In this document: piece after piece, positions 40,345 through 48,458 of the stretch
How the letters are laid out: every line of letters starts with the position of its first letter
Numbering within the stretch: position 1 is the first letter of the stretch
From: CAWCFV01 sp963794995
GTDB lineage: Bacteria; Actinomycetota; Actinomycetes; JACCUZ01
Length of the DNA: 64,000 bases
Direction of reading: 5' to 3'
Assembly (NCBI GenBank): GCA_963794995.1
Contig: CAWCFV010000002.1
Location: 3,224,001-3,288,000, forward strand
Notes under the pieces: model-generated
Seen by the model: only the letters and a program-made list of their open reading frames with translations
Told to the model about the DNA's origin: nothing
Databases searched by the model: none
Position numbers and translations under genes: made by a program

Positions 40345-41803
40345 ATGACATCTGCCAGCGACGACCACGATCCCGAGAAGCGGCCCGCGCCGCTCTACCC
40401 CGCCGACCCCCGGGACCACGACGGCGAGCAGGACGACCTCGCCGACCGGCAGGCGCTGCGCCGCGTCGCTGGCCTGTCGACCGAGCTCGAGGACGTCACC
40501 GAGGTCGAGTACCGCCAGCTCCGGCTCGAGCGGGTGGTGCTCATCGGCGTGTGGACCGAGGGGTCCTCGCAGGACGCCGACAACTCGCTGGCCGAGCTGG
40601 CCGCGCTCGCCGAGACCGCCGGCTCGCAGGTGCTCGAGGGGATGATCCAGCGTCGTGACCGGCCCGACCCGGCGACCTTCGTCGGCTCCGGCAAGGCGCA
40701 AGGAGCTGCGCGACATCGTGGTCGCCACCGGCGCGGACACCGTGATCTGCGACGGCGAGCTGACCCCGGGCCAGCTCAGCCAGCTCGAGGCGGTCGTCAA
40801 GGTCAAGGTCGTCGACCGCACGGCGCTGATCCTCGACATCTTCGCCCAGCACGCGAGCAGCCGCGAGGGCAAGGCACAGGTCTCCCTCGCCCAGATGGAG
40901 TACATGCTGCCCCGGCTGCGCGGCTGGGGTCAGTCGATGTCCCGGCAGGCCGGCGGTGCAGGTGGCTCCGCGTCGGGCGGCGTGGGCACCCGCGGCCCCG
41001 GCGAGACCAAGATCGAGACCGACCGGCGCCGGATCCGGTCGCGGATGGCCAGGCTGCGCCGCGAGATCACCGCCATGAAGGCGGCCCGCGACACCAAGCG
41101 CAAGGAGCGCAAGCGCCGCGAGGTGCCCTCCGTCGCCATCGCGGGCTACACCAACGCCGGCAAGTCCTCGCTGCTCAACCGGCTGACCGGCGCGGGCGTG
41201 CTCGTCGAGAACGCGCTGTTCGCCACCCTCGACCCGACCGTGCGCCGTGCCGTCACCCCGGACGGTCGCGACTACACGCTGGTCGACACGGTCGGCTTCG
41301 TCCGGCACCTGCCGCACCAGCTCGTCGAGGCGTTCCGGTCCACGCTGGAGGAGGTCGCCGAGGCCGACCTCATCCTGCACGTGGTCGACGGCTCCGACGC
41401 CGACCCCGAGGCGCAGCTCGCTGCGGTGCGGGCCGTGCTCGCCGACGTCGACGCGCAGGGCGTGCCCGAGCTGGTCGTCATCAACAAGGCCGACGTGGCC
41501 GACCCGCTGGTGGTCGAGCGGCTCCGGCAGCGCGAGAAGCACTGCCTCGTGGTCTCCGCGCGGACCGGGGAGGGCTTCGACCAGCTCGAGCTGCTGATCG
41601 CCCGCGAGCTGCCGCGCCCGTCGGTGCCGGTCGAGGTCCTGCTGCCCTACGACCGCGGTGACCTGGTGTCCCGCGTGCACGACGAGGGCGAGCTGCTGGA
41701 GGAGGACCACCGGGCCGACGGCACGTTCGTGCGGGCGCTGGTGCCCGGCGCGCTGGCCGGCGAGCTGGCGCCGTACTCCCGCGCCGCGGCACCCGCCGGC
41801 TGA
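40345..41803 (+). pseudogene. hflX: GTPase HflX, interrupted by a +1 frameshift
   Basis: HflX rescues or splits stalled ribosomes. The N-terminal part (40345 to about 40698) ends PDPATFVGSGKA; the rest (from about 40700) continues KELRDIVVATGADTVICDGE in the frame one base later. One extra base lies within GGCGCAAGG at 40695-40703, probably the C at 40699. Everything else is intact: G1 GYTNAGKSS, G3 DTVGFVRHLP, G4 NKAD and the glycine-rich GGVGTRGPGETKIETDRRRI linker. Without the extra base the protein has 485 residues, normal for actinobacterial HflX. The frame break may be a sequencing error or a real lesion. CACCCT lies seven bases before the ATG. Confidence 0.85.
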
Positions 41804-41878
41804 CTCCGGTCCGAACCCGCCACAACTTCATCCGTCCGTCCGGTTCACCCGGGTCCCTCCCGTGACGATGGTTCACCC

Positions 41879-44566
41879 ATGCCGAGCTCGACCCGGGGGC
41901 GCTGGGCGGTCCCGCCGCACGTGCGCGTGCTGCTGCTCGGGCTCGGGCTGGCCGCGGGGAGCTCGCTCCTGCTGCCGCGGCTCGGCGCCGAGCGCTCCGG
42001 GGTCCTGCTGGGCACCGCGGTGCTGGTGGCCGCGTCCGCCTTCGCCGTCGTGGCGCTCGGGACGCGGGCGGCGGCCGTCGCCGGGAGGTCCCGGCGGCCG
42101 TGGCTGCTGCTGGCCGCGGGCGCGCTGGCGCAGGCGGTCTGGGTGGTGATCATCGACGAGACCGGGACCGGTGTGGCGGGGCTGCCGCACCTCGGGCTCG
42201 TGCTCGTCCTGGGGGCCGGCCTCTGGCTGCTCCCGTCACCGGCGGGCTCCTCCCGCAGCAGCGTGCGGACCGCGCTGGACGCGGTCGCCGCCGGCCTGGC
42301 GCTCGCCGTCCCCGCGGCCGAGCTCGTGGTCCCCGGCTCGCTCGACGCGCTGCTCGACCACGCCGGGACCGCCCTGCACCCGCTGGCCGACGTGCTGCTC
42401 GCGACCGTCGCCGTCGCCGTCATCTCCCGCGCGCGCGGGGGCGGCGGGCTGGCCATCGGCCCGGTCCTGGCGCTGAGCCTGGGCGGGGTGACCGTCGGTG
42501 TGAGCGACCTGCTGATCCACAACGGCGCCGGCCGGGTCACCGTGCTCGGGATGCTGTCCGTCGGGGTCCTGCTCTGGGCTCTCGGTGCCTCGCTGCCCGG
42601 AGAGGGCACCGAGAGCGACGCGGAGGTGATCTGGCGCGAGCGCATCGCCGTGCTCGCCCCCCTCGCACCGCTGTCCGGCGCCGCCGCCCTGCTCCTCGGC
42701 TCGGCCGGGCTGCACGAGCCGATCGGCGTCTCCACCCTGGCCTGCGCGCTGCTGCTCGCGGTGGTCCTGGTGGCCGGCGGCGTCCTGGCCCGGCTGGACC
42801 ACCTCGGGATGGAGCGGACCCTGGACGAGCTGGTGCTCAGACGGACGTTGAGCATCGGCACCCGCGAGAAGTGGTTCCGTGCGCTGGTCCAGAACTCCTC
42901 CGACGTCATCACCGTCGTCGACGTACGGGGAGTGGTGCGGTTCGTCACCCCCTCGATCACCCGGGTCTTCGGCCACGACCCGCGGCAGCTCGTCGGCACC
43001 CGGCTCACCGGCCTGGTGCGCCCCGGCGACGGTCGGCGGCTCGAGGCCGCGCTCGCCTCGGCGGCTCGCAGCCCCGGCCGTCCGATCACCCTCGAGTTCC
43101 CGGTCTGGAGCCGGTCCGGCACGTGGTGCGACACCGAGACGACGGTGACCTCGCTGGTGCACGACCCGAACATCCGCGGCCTGGTGCTGAACTCCCGCGA
43201 CGTGTCCGAACGGCGCCGGCTCGAGGCCCAGCTCACCCAGCAGGCGTTCTCCGACGGGCTCACCGGGCTGGCCAACCGGTCGCTGTTCCGGTCCAGGGTC
43301 GAGACCGCGCTCAAGGTCGCGTCGGCCCCTCGCGAGGTAGCCGTGCTCTTCCTCGACCTCGACGGCTTCAAGGCGGTGAACGACGCCCAGGGTCACCACG
43401 TGGGGGACGAGCTGCTCGGCGTCGTGGCCAAGCGGCTGTCCAACTCCGTGCGCCCGGACGACATGGTCGCCCGCCTCGGTGGGGACGAGTTCGCGATCCT
43501 CGTCACCGGACCCGAGGCCGAGGAGGGAGCTGTCTGGGCGGCCGAGCGGGTCCGCCGGGCCCTCGCCGCGCCGTTCGTGCTGGACGGCCGCGAGCTCTCG
43601 CTCGGCGCGTCCACCGGCATCGCCGTGAGCGACTCCGGCGACGAGACCGCCGACCAGCTGCTGCGCAACGCGGACCTCGCGATGTACCGGGCCAAGGGGC
43701 GCCGCGACCAGTCGTTCGTGCGCTTCGAGGCCGAGATGCACGACGCGCTGCTGGCCCGGATGTCCGCGGAGTCCGACCTTCGCCGGGCGGTCGCCGGCGG
43801 CGAGCTGGTCCTCTACTACCAGCCGGTCGTCGAGCTGAGCAGCGGTGCCGTCGTCGGGGTCGAGGCCCTGGTGCGCTGGCTGCACCACGAGCGCGGCATC
43901 ATCTCGCCCGCCGACTTCATCGACCTCGCGGAGGAGACCGGCCTGGTCAACGAGATCGGCCGCTGGGCGCTCGAGGAGAGCTGCCGGCAGGGCGTGCGGT
44001 GGCAGCGGTACGCCGCGCCGGGCGGCTACTTCAAGGTGGCGGTCAACGTGTCCGCCCGCCAGCTGGGCCCCGGCCTGCCGCGCCAGGTGCGCGACGTCCT
44101 CGCCTCGACGGGCCTGCCCGGTGCCGCGCTCACCCTGGAGATGACCGAGAGCGTCCTGATGGAGCGGACCGAGGAGGTGGTCGAGCTGCTGCGCCTGATG
44201 AAGACGCTGGGGCTGAAGGTCGCCGTCGACGACTTCGGGACCGGCTACTCGTCGCTGTCCTACCTGTCCCGCTTCCCGGTCGACATCCTCAAGATCGACA
44301 AGTCCTTCGTGCAGCACCTCGGCAGCGACTCCACCGAGAGCGAGCTCGTGAGCACCATCGTCCGGCTGGGGGAGTCGCTGCGCCTGGACACCGTCGCCGA
44401 GGGCATCGAGACCGTCGCGCAGCGGGACGCGCTCACCGCGATGGGCTGTGACTTCGGGCAGGGCTACCTGTTCGCCCGTCCACTGCCCGCCGACGAGGTC
44501 GACGCGCTGCTCGCCGAGCAGGCCACGGTCACGGGTGGGCTCGGCGCCGGCGTCCCGGCCGGCTGA
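41879..44566 (+). CDS. Membrane PAS-GGDEF-EAL protein (cyclic di-GMP turnover)
   Basis: 895 residues. An N-terminal region of about 300 residues has roughly eight membrane helices. A PAS domain (about 330-440) contains NSSDVITVVDVRGVVRFVTP. The GGDEF domain has an intact RLGGDEFAI near residue 534 and DLDGFKAVNDAQGHHVGDEL before it; the EAL domain has VVGVEALVRWLHHE near 660 and DDFGTGYSSLSYL. Both active sites look complete, so it could make and break cyclic di-GMP, which controls development in Streptomyces and relatives. Start ATG 41879 is clear; no strong ribosome site. Converges with the TrkA-N/RyR gene. Confidence 0.92.
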   Translation: MPSSTRGRWAVPPHVRVLLLGLGLAAGSSLLLPRLGAERSGVLLGTAVLVAASAFAVVALGTRAAAVAGRSRRPWLLLAAGALAQAVWVVIIDETGTGVAGLPHLGLVLVLGAGLWLLPSPAGSSRSSVRTALDAVAAGLALAVPAAELVVPGSLDALLDHAGTALHPLADVLLATVAVAVISRARGGGGLAIGPVLALSLGGVTVGVSDLLIHNGAGRVTVLGMLSVGVLLWALGASLPGEGTESDAEVIWRERIAVLAPLAPLSGAAALLLGSAGLHEPIGVSTLACALLLAVVLVAGGVLARLDHLGMERTLDELVLRRTLSIGTREKWFRALVQNSSDVITVVDVRGVVRFVTPSITRVFGHDPRQLVGTRLTGLVRPGDGRRLEAALASAARSPGRPITLEFPVWSRSGTWCDTETTVTSLVHDPNIRGLVLNSRDVSERRRLEAQLTQQAFSDGLTGLANRSLFRSRVETALKVASAPREVAVLFLDLDGFKAVNDAQGHHVGDELLGVVAKRLSNSVRPDDMVARLGGDEFAILVTGPEAEEGAVWAAERVRRALAAPFVLDGRELSLGASTGIAVSDSGDETADQLLRNADLAMYRAKGRRDQSFVRFEAEMHDALLARMSAESDLRRAVAGGELVLYYQPVVELSSGAVVGVEALVRWLHHERGIISPADFIDLAEETGLVNEIGRWALEESCRQGVRWQRYAAPGGYFKVAVNVSARQLGPGLPRQVRDVLASTGLPGAALTLEMTESVLMERTEEVVELLRLMKTLGLKVAVDDFGTGYSSLSYLSRFPVDILKIDKSFVQHLGSDSTESELVSTIVRLGESLRLDTVAEGIETVAQRDALTAMGCDFGQGYLFARPLPADEVDALLAEQATVTGGLGAGVPAG

Positions 44567-44590
44567 GCGACCGCAACCGGCGGCCGTTGC

Positions 44591-46285
44591 TCACCGGCGC
44601 ACCTCGAAGCCGGAGCGGCCGAGGATCGTCGGCAACGCCTGGATCCGGGTGAGGTTGTACTCCTGCCACGCCGGCTGCAGCTCGTCCCAGGGGACCAGCT
44701 GCGGCGTCACCTTCTCGCGGGCGTCGCGGACGGTCCCGTACCGCCAGCCGTCCGAGCCGCGGCGGGCCCGCCACCGGTCGTGGTCGCGCTGGGCCAGCCG
44801 GCGGGTCTCCTCCGGCGAGAACACCACCGTCGGCGCTCCCCAGTGCCGCAGGGGCAGCAGCTCGAAGTCGTACGCCTCCAGCGCGTCGATCAGGCCGTCC
44901 GCGGCGTCCCGGGCCGCCTCGCGCTCGTCGTCGGTGAGCTCCGGCCACGGCGGGTCCACCACGCCGCGCGCCGCCGCCCGGACCAGGTGGTCCTCGTAGA
45001 GGGTGCGGGCCAGCTCCTCGCGCACGCCGCCGTCGACGAGGGCCGGCGAGCAGGTCCGGTCGACCAGCGGGAACAGCCGGAGCCCGGGGAAGCGCGGGTC
45101 GCCCTCGTCGTCGGCCATGGCGATCGACGCACCGAGGCCGGCCGCCCCCCGGGTCCGCACCACCACGGGGACGTGGGGGTCGTCGATCATGCCGTGCAGG
45201 AACAGGGCGGTCGCGAGGGCCGTGGACTCGTCGTCCAGCACGACGGTGACCAGCCGCGGCGGCATCTCGGCGATCCGCCGGGTGAGCTCGGACAGCGCCT
45301 CCCGGGTGGGCGCCTCGACGTCGACCGTGAGCACGCACGCCGCGAGGGCGTCGACGAGCCCGGGGTGCTGCATCTCCAGAGACTGCATCCGGCGGGGTGC
45401 CTCCTCGTCGACGACCGTGACGGTCAGCGGGCCGTCGCCGACCTCGGCCCACCGCTGGGCCGCGACGAGCAGCACGGCCCGCCCGAGCTGGCCCAGCCCC
45501 ACCACCACGAGGTGCGGCGGCGTGCCCGGTACGAGGTCGAGGTGCTCGGCGACCAGCGCGCGGGCGCCGCGCTCGTGCATGTTGAAGAACTCGATGCGCA
45601 CCGTCTCGTCGCCGCCCAGGCCCGAGCCCCGCAGGAGCTGGGTCAGCTCGGCGTCCTCGAGGTGCACCGAGCAGCGCAGGTCCACCGCGCGTCGCGGACG
45701 GGGCACCCCGCGGGCCGCGGCAGCGACCGCGACGTTGGTCGCGTCGCTGCCGCAGAGCGCGACGAGGCCGGACGCGCGGTCCAGGCGCACGGTCCGGAGG
45801 ACCGCCGGGTCGGTGGGGTCGCCGGCCAGGACCGGGATGTCGTGCGCCCGGAGGGCGGCCACGCCGGCGCCGTGCCCGTCCTGGTCGACGCCGACGACCG
45901 GGCGGCGCGCCTCGGCCAGCGCCAGCGCCAGCCGGGTGCCCGAGGCGCCCAGCCCGCAGACGACCGTGTGGCCGCGGAAGCCCTGCAGGCGGAAGCGCTC
46001 GAACTGCTCGCGGAAGACCACCGACGCGGCCTGGAACAGGGTCCCCATCGCCATGAGGGGCGCCGCGAACCTGGCCACCTCGAGACGCCAGCCCAGCTCG
46101 CCGTCGCTGCCGCCGTAGGACAGCACCGCCAGCTGCAGGGTGAGGTAGATGTCGTCGAGCAGCGTGCGCTCGACCCCGGACTGGCCCGACTGGGCCCGGA
46201 ACCCGGTGAAGCCCAGGACGAGAAGGACCGTCCACGCACCCGCGAGGAGGTACCACCGGCGCCGCTGCACGGACCAGAAGCCCAC
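44591..46285 (-). CDS. TrkA-N (RCK) membrane protein with C-terminal RyR domain
   Basis: 564 residues. A first membrane helix (about 12-29) is followed by a short re-entrant-looking stretch TLLDDIYLTLQLAVLSYGG and a second helix near 68-88. No TxGYG potassium filter is present. Two Rossmann (TrkA-N-like) domains follow, the first beginning GHTVVCGLGASGTRLALALA, the second LVVVGLGQLGRAVLLVAAQR. The last 100 residues form an RyR domain: AQRDHDRWRARRGSDGWRYG, then VPWDELQPAWQEYNLTRIQA. RyR modules sense ligands in ryanodine receptors and occur in bacterial signalling proteins. The protein probably couples a nucleotide signal to a membrane activity, but no function is known. Confidence 0.85.
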   Translation of the reverse strand: MGFWSVQRRRWYLLAGAWTVLLVLGFTGFRAQSGQSGVERTLLDDIYLTLQLAVLSYGGSDGELGWRLEVARFAAPLMAMGTLFQAASVVFREQFERFRLQGFRGHTVVCGLGASGTRLALALAEARRPVVGVDQDGHGAGVAALRAHDIPVLAGDPTDPAVLRTVRLDRASGLVALCGSDATNVAVAAAARGVPRPRRAVDLRCSVHLEDAELTQLLRGSGLGGDETVRIEFFNMHERGARALVAEHLDLVPGTPPHLVVVGLGQLGRAVLLVAAQRWAEVGDGPLTVTVVDEEAPRRMQSLEMQHPGLVDALAACVLTVDVEAPTREALSELTRRIAEMPPRLVTVVLDDESTALATALFLHGMIDDPHVPVVVRTRGAAGLGASIAMADDEGDPRFPGLRLFPLVDRTCSPALVDGGVREELARTLYEDHLVRAAARGVVDPPWPELTDDEREAARDAADGLIDALEAYDFELLPLRHWGAPTVVFSPEETRRLAQRDHDRWRARRGSDGWRYGTVRDAREKVTPQLVPWDELQPAWQEYNLTRIQALPTILGRSGFEVRR

Positions 46286-46365
46286 CTGCGCAGTATTCGC
46301 GCCGCAGCGGGCGCACGGAACCCCCGGCCGTGGACGCAGGCCGGGTCGGGTGGCCGCCGCGTCGG

Positions 46366-46371
46366 TAGCCT
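46366..46371 (+). promoter_or_regulatory. Likely -10 element of dinG
   Basis: TAGCCT at 46366-46371 is six bases before GTG 46378, the same sequence and spacing as ftsK (276-281). Confidence 0.5.
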
Positions 46372-46377
46372 CCTCCG

Positions 46378-48357
46378 GTGACCGAGCCCGCGCCCGCCCG
46401 TCCCGCCGGGGGGTCGGGGGAGCCGACGGTCCGCGACCTGCTGGCGGCCGCCGTCGACCGGCTCGGCGGCACCGAGCGGCCCGGCCAGGTGCAGATGGCC
46501 GAGGCGGTGGCCCGGGCCATGGACGAGGGACGCCACCTGCTGGTCCAGGCGGGCACGGGGACCGGCAAGTCGCTCGCCTACCTCGTCCCGGCGCTCCTGC
46601 ACGGCGAGCGGGTCGTGGTGGCCACCGCGACGATCGCGCTGCAGCAGCAGGTGGTCGACCGCGACCTGCCTGCCCTGGTCGACGCCGTGGAGCCGCTGCT
46701 GGGCCGCCGGCCGACCTACGCGATCCTCAAGGGCCGGGCCAACTACCTCTGCCGCAACAAGGTGCTCGGCGGGATGCCGGACGACGACCAGGACGCGCTC
46801 TTCGAGCCGTCGCCCACCACGGCGCTGGGCCGCGACGTCGTCCGGCTGCACGGCTGGGCGGACGAGACCGCCACCGGCGACCGCGACGAGCTCGACCCGG
46901 GGGTGTCGGACCGGGCCTGGCGACAGGTCAGCGTCTCGGCCCGGGAGTGCCTGGGCGCGCAGAAGTGCCCGCGTGGGTCCGACTGCTTCGCCGAGCTGTC
47001 GCGCGAGCGGGCCGCCCAGGCCGACGTCGTCGTGACCAACCACGCCCTGCTCGCGATCGACGCGCTGGAGAGCTTCGTCGTCCTGCCGGAGCACGACACC
47101 GTCGTCGTCGACGAGGCTCACGAGCTGGTCGACCGGGTGACCGGCGTCGCGACAGGGGAGCTGACGTCGACGCTGGCCGAGCGTGCCGCCTCGCGGGCTC
47201 GCCGGCTGGTCGAGGACACCGACGACCTCGTGCTGGCCGCGGCGGCGCTGGAGACCGCGCTCGCCGCGACGCCCGAGGGTCGCCTGGTCGAGCTGCCCGA
47301 GCAGCTCGCCACGGCGGTGTCGGTGCTGCGGGACGCGGCCCGGGCGCTCGTCTCCGACCTCACCCGCAGCAAGGGCGGCGACGACGGAGCGCGCAAGTTC
47401 GCAATGGCGGCCGTCGGCGCGCTGCACGAGACCGCCGAACGGGTCGCGGTGCACTCGCCGTACGACGTGACGTGGGTCGCCCACGAGCAGCGTCGCGGCG
47501 CGGTGCTCAAGGTGGCCCCGCTCAGCGTCAACGGGCTGCTGCGCGAGGCGTTGTTCGGCGAGCGCACGGTGGTGCTGACCAGCGCGACGCTGTCGCTGGG
47601 CGGGTCGTTCGACCCGGTCGCGCGGCAGGTCGGCCTCACCGGCGAGGGGGCGCCGGAGTGGACCGGCCTCGACGTCGGCTCGCCGTTCGACTACCCCAGC
47701 CAGGCGATCCTCTACGTCGCGAGGACCCTGCCCCCGCCGGGCCGCGACGGGGCGTCACCGAAGGCCGTGGACGAGCTGGCCGAGCTCGTCGAGGCCGCCG
47801 GCGGCCGCACGCTCGGGCTGTTCTCGTCGATGCGGGCCGCCGAGGCGGCGGCCGCGGCCATGCGCGAGCGCCTCGACGTGCCGGTGCTCTGCCAGGGGGA
47901 CGACCGCACGGCGGCGCTGGTCGCGGCGTTCGCCGCCGACGAGGCGACCTGCCTGTTCGGCACGCTGTCGCTCTGGCAGGGCGTCGACGTGCCCGGCGAC
48001 GCCTGCCGGCTGGTGGTGATCGACCGGATCCCGTTCCCGCGGCCGGACGACCCGCTGATGTCCGCGCGCGCCCAGGCCGTCGAGGACGCCGGGGGCAACG
48101 GCTTCGTCGCCGTCTCGGCCACGCACGCGGCGCTGCGGCTGGCCCAGGGGGCCGGCCGGCTGGTCCGGCGCTCCAGCGACCGGGGGGTGGTGGCGGTGCT
48201 GGACTCCCGGCTGGCCACTGCCCGGTATGCCGGATATCTCCGGTCCTCGCTGCCGCCGTTCTGGCTGACCACCGACCACGACGTGGCCGTGTCGGCGCTG
48301 CGCCGGCTCGGGGTAGCGGAGGAACCGGACGTTTCCGCGGGCCTCATCGATTCGTGA
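46378..48357 (+). CDS. dinG: DinG-family ATP-dependent DNA helicase
   Basis: 659 residues, XPD-like superfamily 2. Walker A is AGTGTGKS (58-65), the DEAH box lies at 245-248 in VVVDEAHELVD, and a four-cysteine iron-sulfur site is formed by YLCRNK near 125 and ECLGAQKCPRGSDCF near 190-204. The second helicase lobe holds motif V/VI elements such as LFGTLSLWQGVDVPGD and RLAQGAGRLVRRSSDRGVV. DinG unwinds DNA-RNA hybrids and D-loops 5'-3'. I see no LexA box upstream, unlike the E. coli gene. GTG 46378 fits the -10. Confidence 0.93.
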   Translation: MTEPAPARPAGGSGEPTVRDLLAAAVDRLGGTERPGQVQMAEAVARAMDEGRHLLVQAGTGTGKSLAYLVPALLHGERVVVATATIALQQQVVDRDLPALVDAVEPLLGRRPTYAILKGRANYLCRNKVLGGMPDDDQDALFEPSPTTALGRDVVRLHGWADETATGDRDELDPGVSDRAWRQVSVSARECLGAQKCPRGSDCFAELSRERAAQADVVVTNHALLAIDALESFVVLPEHDTVVVDEAHELVDRVTGVATGELTSTLAERAASRARRLVEDTDDLVLAAAALETALAATPEGRLVELPEQLATAVSVLRDAARALVSDLTRSKGGDDGARKFAMAAVGALHETAERVAVHSPYDVTWVAHEQRRGAVLKVAPLSVNGLLREALFGERTVVLTSATLSLGGSFDPVARQVGLTGEGAPEWTGLDVGSPFDYPSQAILYVARTLPPPGRDGASPKAVDELAELVEAAGGRTLGLFSSMRAAEAAAAAMRERLDVPVLCQGDDRTAALVAAFAADEATCLFGTLSLWQGVDVPGDACRLVVIDRIPFPRPDDPLMSARAQAVEDAGGNGFVAVSATHAALRLAQGAGRLVRRSSDRGVVAVLDSRLATARYAGYLRSSLPPFWLTTDHDVAVSALRRLGVAEEPDVSAGLIDS

Positions 48358-48390
48358 GCGCGAAGCCTCCCCAACCTCCGTCGTGGCGTC

Positions 48391-48396
48391 TAGGGT
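48391..48396 (+). promoter_or_regulatory. -10 element of the secreted nuclease gene
   Basis: TAGGGT at 48391-48396 would start transcription near 48403; an AAGGA ribosome site at 48445-48449 precedes the GTG at 48459, so this gene has a leader of about 55 bases that contains a tandem repeat. Confidence 0.45.
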
Positions 48397-48400
48397 GCCC

Positions 48401-48426
48401 GGAACCCATGAACTGAACCCATGCAC
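48401..48426 (+). repeat. Tandem 13-base repeat in the nuclease leader
   Basis: GGAACCCATGAAC (48401-48413) and TGAACCCATGCAC (48414-48426) are adjacent copies differing at two positions, followed by a partial third copy starting TGAAC at 48427. They lie just after the predicted transcription start, as an operator would. Confidence 0.6.
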
Positions 48427-48458
48427 TGAACATCGCCCCGGACCTAAGGACACAATCC

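Noticed and set aside
42236..44317. 693-codon minus-strand frame opposite the GGDEF/EAL gene
   Set aside because: Antisense shadow; no start context or recognisable domain.
48401..48431. PHO box (phosphate control) upstream of the nuclease
   Set aside because: TGAAC units are spaced 5, 13 and 18 bases apart, not the 11-base spacing of PHO boxes.
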